Part shown: positions 6,087 through 9,594 of the stretch, in pieces
How the letters are laid out: each line of letters begins with the position of its first letter
How positions within the stretch are numbered: position 1 is the stretch's first letter
Origin: Rhodospirillaceae bacterium
GTDB taxonomy: Bacteria > Pseudomonadota > Alphaproteobacteria > UBA7985
Direction: 5' to 3'
DNA: 9,594 bases
Assembly: GCA_002700865.1 (NCBI GenBank)
Contig: PAFB01000019.1
Span: forward strand, 1-9,594
The notes under the pieces: generated by a model
What the model saw: the letters and a program-made list of their open reading frames with translations, nothing else
Database searches by the model: none
What the model was told of the DNA's origin: nothing
Translations under genes and position numbers: made by a program

Positions 6087-6881
6087 TCAGTCCGTGAGCA
6101 GCAACTGTTGGAGTTGCTCTGCGGCTTCCTTTAGCTCAGGCACGGCATCACGGGCATCGTTGATCGACATCCGCTGGGAAGGCGCATGCACTGAAAGCGT
6201 CGACAGCAGGCGCCGGTTCTGGTCAAGGATCGGAACAGCCACGGCGACCATACCCTCCATGAACTCCTCGTTATCTTCTGCATAGCCTCGAATGCGGGTG
6301 CGCTTGAGGTCTTGCAACAGGCTTGCCGCGTCACGGTGGGAGTTTGCGGTTTGGGGTTCTTCTTGGGTCAGCGCTTTGGCCAGCCGTTCGCGGTGGGAGG
6401 TGGCCAGCGTGCTCAGATAGAGCTTGCCGGAAGCGGTGTCATGAAACGGTACTCTGGTGCCGATGGGCAGCTGAATTCGCAGCGGCCATTTGGTCTCAAC
6501 GCGGTCGAGATAGATCATGCCATCCCGGTCGGGAAGCGCGATGTTGCAGGTCTCGCCCAGCTTCTCTGCCAAAGAGTGCAGAACCGCGCGGCGGGCTGAG
6601 CGCAGACGCACAGACGACACCACCCCAAAGGCCAGATTGCGCAACCGTGAGCTGGCCGCATAGGAGCGGCCATCGATATCACGTTGGATAAAGCCTTCTT
6701 CCTCCAGCGAGGCAAAGATGCGGTGGATGGTCGCTTTGGTCAGCTTGAGCGACTGGTTCACTTCAGTCGGTGTAACCGGCACGCCAGCCTCTGCGACCTT
6801 TTCCAACACGATCAAAGCGCGAAGGGTGGTGGGCACTTTGGCAGGTGCGGTGCTGCCTGTTTCATTGTCGTCCGTTATCAT
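6087..6881 (-). CDS. IclR-family transcriptional regulator
   Basis: This 264-residue protein has the two-domain IclR layout. A winged helix-turn-helix spans about residues 18-80, with the recognition helix near KATIHRIFASLEEEGF at 49-64. The effector-binding domain follows from about 95, and the family signature fits GYAEDNEEFMEGMVAVAVPI at 199-218. The ATG at 6881 is preceded on the minus strand by GAGG with 5-nt spacing, a good ribosome site. It diverges from xsc across 383 bp that contain an IclR-type dyad at 7181-7196, so it probably controls xsc, and perhaps itself, in response to a sulfonate-derived ligand. The ligand is not readable from sequence. TauR, the taurine regulator known from several alphaproteobacteria, belongs to a different (MocR/GntR-type) family, so control here differs from that model. 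It converges on the biosynthetic operon but need not regulate it. Confidence 0.93.
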   Translation of the reverse strand: MITDDNETGSTAPAKVPTTLRALIVLEKVAEAGVPVTPTEVNQSLKLTKATIHRIFASLEEEGFIQRDIDGRSYAASSRLRNLAFGVVSSVRLRSARRAVLHSLAEKLGETCNIALPDRDGMIYLDRVETKWPLRIQLPIGTRVPFHDTASGKLYLSTLATSHRERLAKALTQEEPQTANSHRDAASLLQDLKRTRIRGYAEDNEEFMEGMVAVAVPILDQNRRLLSTLSVHAPSQRMSINDARDAVPELKEAAEQLQQLLLTD

Positions 6882-6915
6882 TGTATCCTCAATGCTGCCT
6901 CCGGGATGTCACAGA

Positions 6916-6931
6916 ACCGCCGACCAGCGGT
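6916..6931. promoter_or_regulatory. Small inverted repeat near the IclR start
   Basis: ACCGC (6916-6920) and GCGGT (6927-6931) form a perfect 5-bp inverted repeat with a 6-bp spacer, 35 bp upstream of the regulator's start codon. It could be an autoregulatory half of the control region, but so short a repeat is expected by chance in GC-rich DNA. Confidence 0.2.
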
Positions 6932-7180
6932 GCGACTCACGGTGCCGGAGTCTCGCTTATGGTGGCTTTCGGGCCTAACTGCCGTGTTGGAGCCGAGGCC
7001 AAACTGTTTCGGAAGTTGGGTTAGTCTCAATTAATATACCATCTGAGTTTCAGAAAATCGCATCTTTTAAAAATACATTTCCTTTAAGTCGTAGATTAAT
7101 AGCCATACAGCTACTAAAGGTGGATTATGCAGAAATCGCTCTTGAGTTTCGAATTTCTTTGCTTTTAAGAGGCGATTGAC

Positions 7181-7196
7181 GTTCCGTGAGCGGAAC
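7181..7196. promoter_or_regulatory. Candidate IclR-family operator of xsc
   Basis: GTTCCG-TGAG-CGGAAC is a perfect 6-bp inverted repeat with a 4-bp spacer, the size and style of sites bound by IclR-family dimers (about 15-17 bp with TTCCG-like or TTCG-like arms). It directly follows TTGAC at 7176-7180, which could be the -35 box of the xsc promoter, so a bound regulator would sit between -35 and -10. It lies 68 bp upstream of the xsc ATG. The link to the adjacent regulator is inferred from position and symmetry. Confidence 0.55.
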
Positions 7197-7264
7197 ATGA
7201 GCACCGTGAATTTGGGCAACAACACCAGTGTCTCGAAACTGGCACTTAGAGGGATGACAACTCC

Positions 7265-9043
7265 ATGAAAATGACGACCGAAGAAGCCTTTGTAAAAGTT
7301 CTCCAGATGCACGGCATCGAACACGCGTTCGGCATTATCGGTTCGGCCATGATGCCAATTTCTGACCTGTTCCCTCAGGCCGGGATCAAATTCTGGGACT
7401 GCGCGCACGAATGTAACGCCGGCATGTCCGCGGATGGCTACACGCGCGCCTCTGGTAAAATGTCCATGGCCATTGCTCAGAACGGTCCGGGCATTACCAA
7501 CTTCGTAACCCCGATCAAAACCGCCTACTGGAACCACACCCCTTTGTTGCTGGTGACCCCGCAAGCGGCCAACAAGACCATCGGGCAGGGCGGTTTTCAG
7601 GAAGTTGAGCAGATGGCGCTGTTCAAGGACATGGTGTGCTATCAGGAGGAAGTTCGCGACCCCTCCCGCGTTGCAGAAGTCCTCAACCGCGTCATCGAGA
7701 AAGCCTTCCGCGGCTCTGCGCCAGCACAAATCAACGTGCCGCGCGATTTCTGGACGCAGGTGATTGATATTGAGCTGCCACAGATTGTTAGAATTGGCCG
7801 CTCCGCCGGTGATAGCAGCGCGATTAACAGTGCTGCTGAACTGCTTTCTTCGGCTAAATTCCCGGTCATCCTGAACGGTGCCGGTGTTGTGCTCGCAGGC
7901 GCCATTCCGGCGTCGGTGGAGCTGGCCGAACGGCTGGACGCGCCAGTTTGCTGCAACTACCAGCACAACGACGCCTTCCCCGGCTCGCACCCGCTGGCCT
8001 GCGGTCCCCTTGGCTACAATGGATCGAAGGCGGCCATGGAGCTGATCGCCAAAGCCGACGTGGTGCTGGCGCTGGGCACGCGTCTGAACCCGTTTTCGAC
8101 GCTTCCCGGCTACGGCATCGACTACTGGCCCAAGGACGCCAAGCTCATCCAGGTTGACATCAACGCTGACCGGATCGGCCTGACCAAGCGGGTCGAGGTT
8201 GGCATTCAGGGTGATGCAAAGCTGGTGGCTGAGCAACTGCTCGCGCGCTTGTCCGCCACCGCTGGCGACGACGGCCGGTCCGACCGGACCGCGCTGGTTG
8301 CCGAAACCAAGTCGCGCTGGTCGCAGCAGCTCACGTCCATGGACCACGAAGACGATGATCCAGGCACCAACTGGAACGAGCGCGCCCGTGACCGTGAGCC
8401 GAACCGCATGTCTCCACGCATGGCTTGGCGTGCCATCATGTCCGCACTGCCCAAGGAAGCGATCATTTCCTCCGACATCGGCAATAACTGCGCGATTGGC
8501 AACGCCTACCCAAGCTTCGACGAAGGCCGCAAATACCTTGCGCCGGGGCTGTTTGGCCCCTGTGGCTATGGTCTTCCAGCGATCCTGGGAGCGAAAATTG
8601 GTCAGCCAGACGTGCCGGTTGTCGGCTTTGCCGGAGACGGTGCTTTTGGGATTTCGATGAACGAGATGACCGCTTGTGGCCGTAACGACTGGCTGCCGAT
8701 CACCATGGTCATTTTCCGCAACTATCAGTGGGGTGCGGAAAAGCGCAACACGACGCTGTGGTTCGAGGACAACTTCGTTGGGACTGAGCTGAACCTTGAC
8801 GTGAATTACGCCAAAATCGCCGACGCTTGCGGGCTCAAGGGCGTGCAGGTTTCCAGCATGGAAGCCCTCACCGATGCTTTGAACGTGGCGATCAAGGATC
8901 AGATGGAAAACAACGTCACCACCTTTATCGAGGTAGTCCTGAACCAAGAACTGGGCGAGCCTTTCCGTCGCGATGCGATGAAGAAGCCGGTGTCAGTCGC
9001 CGGTATCGACATCAACGACATGCGGCCCCAAAAAGTCGGTTAA
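7265..9043 (+). CDS. xsc: Sulfoacetaldehyde acetyltransferase
   Basis: This 592-residue thiamine-diphosphate enzyme (EC 2.3.3.15) desulfonates sulfoacetaldehyde with phosphate to acetyl phosphate and sulfite, the central step in breakdown of taurine, isethionate and sulfoacetate. The protein closely matches the Xsc family as I remember it: MKMTTEEAFVKVLQ at the start, the activating Glu49 in CAHEC, GQGGFQEVEQMALFKDM near 107-123, YQHNDAFPGSHPL at 232-244, SSDIGNNCAIGNAYPSF at 402-418, the cofactor and metal motif beginning GDGAFG at 457-462 and ending FRN at 484-486, and GEPFRRDAMKKPV at 564-576. The length is normal and the domain order (Pyr, central, PP) is complete. The ATG at 7265 fits the family N-terminus; a second in-frame ATG follows at 7271 and cannot be excluded. 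It is a single-gene unit, ending before a strong terminator, and it diverges from an IclR-type regulator. Phosphotransacetylase, often the neighbour, is absent here. Confidence 0.96.
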   Translation: MKMTTEEAFVKVLQMHGIEHAFGIIGSAMMPISDLFPQAGIKFWDCAHECNAGMSADGYTRASGKMSMAIAQNGPGITNFVTPIKTAYWNHTPLLLVTPQAANKTIGQGGFQEVEQMALFKDMVCYQEEVRDPSRVAEVLNRVIEKAFRGSAPAQINVPRDFWTQVIDIELPQIVRIGRSAGDSSAINSAAELLSSAKFPVILNGAGVVLAGAIPASVELAERLDAPVCCNYQHNDAFPGSHPLACGPLGYNGSKAAMELIAKADVVLALGTRLNPFSTLPGYGIDYWPKDAKLIQVDINADRIGLTKRVEVGIQGDAKLVAEQLLARLSATAGDDGRSDRTALVAETKSRWSQQLTSMDHEDDDPGTNWNERARDREPNRMSPRMAWRAIMSALPKEAIISSDIGNNCAIGNAYPSFDEGRKYLAPGLFGPCGYGLPAILGAKIGQPDVPVVGFAGDGAFGISMNEMTACGRNDWLPITMVIFRNYQWGAEKRNTTLWFEDNFVGTELNLDVNYAKIADACGLKGVQVSSMEALTDALNVAIKDQMENNVTTFIEVVLNQELGEPFRRDAMKKPVSVAGIDINDMRPQKVG

Positions 9044-9072
9044 GATGACCCCTTCATCGACGTGATCAGAAC

Positions 9073-9106
9073 AACAGGGACGCCCGCAAGCGTCCCTGTT
9101 TTTTTT
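9073..9106 (+). terminator. Intrinsic terminator after xsc
   Basis: AACAGGGACGC (9073-9083) and GCGTCCCTGTT (9090-9100) form a perfect 11-bp stem with a 6-nt loop (CCGCAA), followed by a run that brings the thymines to eight (9099-9106). It begins 30 bp after the xsc stop and should end the xsc transcript, leaving the dehydrogenase gene downstream to its own promoter or to read-through. Confidence 0.95.
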
Positions 9107-9156
9107 GCGCGCCAGGCCGTTCAAGGCTTGCCCCACCCAAAGCAAAAGGAGCCGCC

Positions 9157-9594
9157 ATGTCCCCGCTTTCCACCGCGCCTGCGAAAACCATGAAAGCCGT
9201 CATCACCACGGGTAACGGCGGCTTTGAGATGCTGGATTACCGCGACGCGCCCATCCCTCAGCCGGAATCGGGTGAGGTGCTGCTGCGTGTTTTGGCAGCG
9301 GGGATGAACAATACGGAAATCAACACCCGGCTGGGCTGGTATTCAGCCGATGTGTCGGTTTCAACCGACGCCGATGCGGCGGATGCGGTAACAGACAATC
9401 GCGAAGACGGCGGCTGGGCGGGTAAAACACCCTTTCCATTAATCCAGGGAACTGATTGCTGCGGGGAGGTTGTTGCCTTAGGGGCGGGAGCTGATCCGGC
9501 GCTGATGGGGCGACGGGTACTGGTGCGGGCCTGTATGCGCAGCGCTGGTTTTGACGATCTCGAATGCTTGTGGATGGCCTCAGACTTCGACGGC
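9157..9594 (+). CDS. Medium-chain zinc-type alcohol dehydrogenase family protein, 3' end cut
   Basis: The frame runs open from the ATG at 9157 to the window edge (146 codons); AGGAG at 9147-9151 lies 5 nt upstream and supports this start. The visible part is the N-terminal GroES-like domain of the MDR superfamily: MKAVITTGNGGFEMLDYRD at 12-30, the strand GEVLLRVLAAGMNNTEIN at 39-56, and QGTDCCGEVVALGAGADP at 97-114 followed by GRRVLV at 118-123. The cysteine and histidine that bind catalytic zinc in classic alcohol dehydrogenases are not evident at the usual place (NNTEIN instead of a CHTD-like motif), so it may be of the quinone-oxidoreductase-like type. The nucleotide-binding domain is off the window. 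Residues 61-90, between the two conserved strands, are a longer and acidic insertion than in minimal members. Lying downstream of xsc it might act on a sulfonated alcohol or aldehyde, but the terminator between them argues against an operon. Confidence 0.85.
   Translation, partial: MSPLSTAPAKTMKAVITTGNGGFEMLDYRDAPIPQPESGEVLLRVLAAGMNNTEINTRLGWYSADVSVSTDADAADAVTDNREDGGWAGKTPFPLIQGTDCCGEVVALGAGADPALMGRRVLVRACMRSAGFDDLECLWMASDFDG

Larger units (their letters stand above)
6882..7264. promoter_or_regulatory. Control region between iclR-type gene and xsc
   Basis: This 383-bp stretch has no convincing gene. Its right half (about 7022-7175) is clearly richer in A and T than the coding DNA around it, as expected for promoters. 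It contains a dyad at 6916-6931 near the regulator, an imperfect dyad at about 6999-7020 (CCAAACT and AGTTGGG arms), the octamer TGAGTTTC at 7044-7051 and 7143-7150, an inverted TCGAAACT at 7233-7240 that mirrors AGTTTCGA at 7145-7152, and the strong candidate operator at 7181-7196 beside TTGAC at 7176-7180. No clear -10 box is seen downstream of TTGAC. The xsc ribosome site AGAGGG (7248-7253) is 11 nt from the ATG, longer than usual. Confidence 0.6.

Noticed and set aside
7254..7268. Four-codon leader frame (ATG to TGA) overlapping the xsc start
   Set aside because: The AGAGGG ribosome site touches its ATG with no spacing, so it is unlikely to be translated, and it shows no attenuator features.
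7067..8947. A 626-codon open frame on the minus strand, antisense to xsc
   Set aside because: xsc is a clear, full-length enzyme gene on the other strand. The antisense frame is a by-product of its codon bias in GC-rich DNA and shows no recognisable domain.
1..9594. tRNA or rRNA genes, CRISPR array, insertion sequences, phage or defence genes
   Set aside because: No repeat-spacer pattern, transposase motif, tRNA-like cloverleaf or rRNA-like stretch was recognised on reading either strand; short non-coding RNAs cannot be excluded by eye.

Overview
This 9.6 kb window is a GC-rich bacterial chromosome segment. It most likely comes from a proteobacterium, and an alphaproteobacterium is a reasonable guess. 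The guess rests on gene style, the IclR/xsc pair and base composition; no rRNA or other phylogenetic marker is present, so the species cannot be named. Two unrelated functional modules lie side by side, plus two genes cut by the window edges.

Left module (1-6046): a tight five-gene operon on the + strand encodes a KAS III-like condensing enzyme (874-1887), an extended SDR reductase of the 3-beta-HSD/OleD type (1887-2846), a metallo-beta-lactamase-fold hydrolase (2843-3649), a PaaK/CapK/F390-synthetase-like adenylate-forming enzyme (3639-4874) and an ATP-grasp ligase (4871-6046). Every junction overlaps, by 1, 4, 11 and 4 nt, so the genes are almost certainly co-translated as one pathway. A partial gene for a possible GNAT-fold acyltransferase (734 down to 1) is transcribed divergently. 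The shared 139-bp gap holds two interlocked inverted repeats. Together the genes read as a small-molecule or lipid pathway: condense acyl chains, reduce the beta-keto group, activate a carboxylate as an adenylate, then ligate or cyclise, with a hydrolase for release or trimming. The first two enzymes recall OleA and OleD of the olefin/beta-lactone pathway, but the later enzymes belong to other families. I do not recognise a characterised pathway with this gene set, and it is the most interesting content of the window.

Junction (6040-6086): a 20-bp-period tandem duplication spans the stop codon of the ATP-grasp gene, in a 40-bp gap before the convergent IclR gene. No clear terminator is seen there.

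Right module (6087-9594): a divergent pair, an IclR-family regulator (6881 down to 6087) and xsc (7265-9043, sulfoacetaldehyde acetyltransferase), is separated by a 383-bp control region. That region carries a perfect GTTCCG-N4-CGGAAC dyad next to a TTGAC box, a good candidate IclR operator. xsc ends in a strong intrinsic terminator (9073-9106). After it a zinc-type medium-chain dehydrogenase gene starts (9157) and runs off the window. This module supports C2-sulfonate catabolism: sulfoacetaldehyde plus phosphate gives acetyl phosphate plus sulfite. The usual partners (taurine transaminase or dehydrogenase, sulfonate transporter, phosphotransacetylase) are not in view.

No tRNA, rRNA, CRISPR array, insertion sequence or phage gene was recognised.
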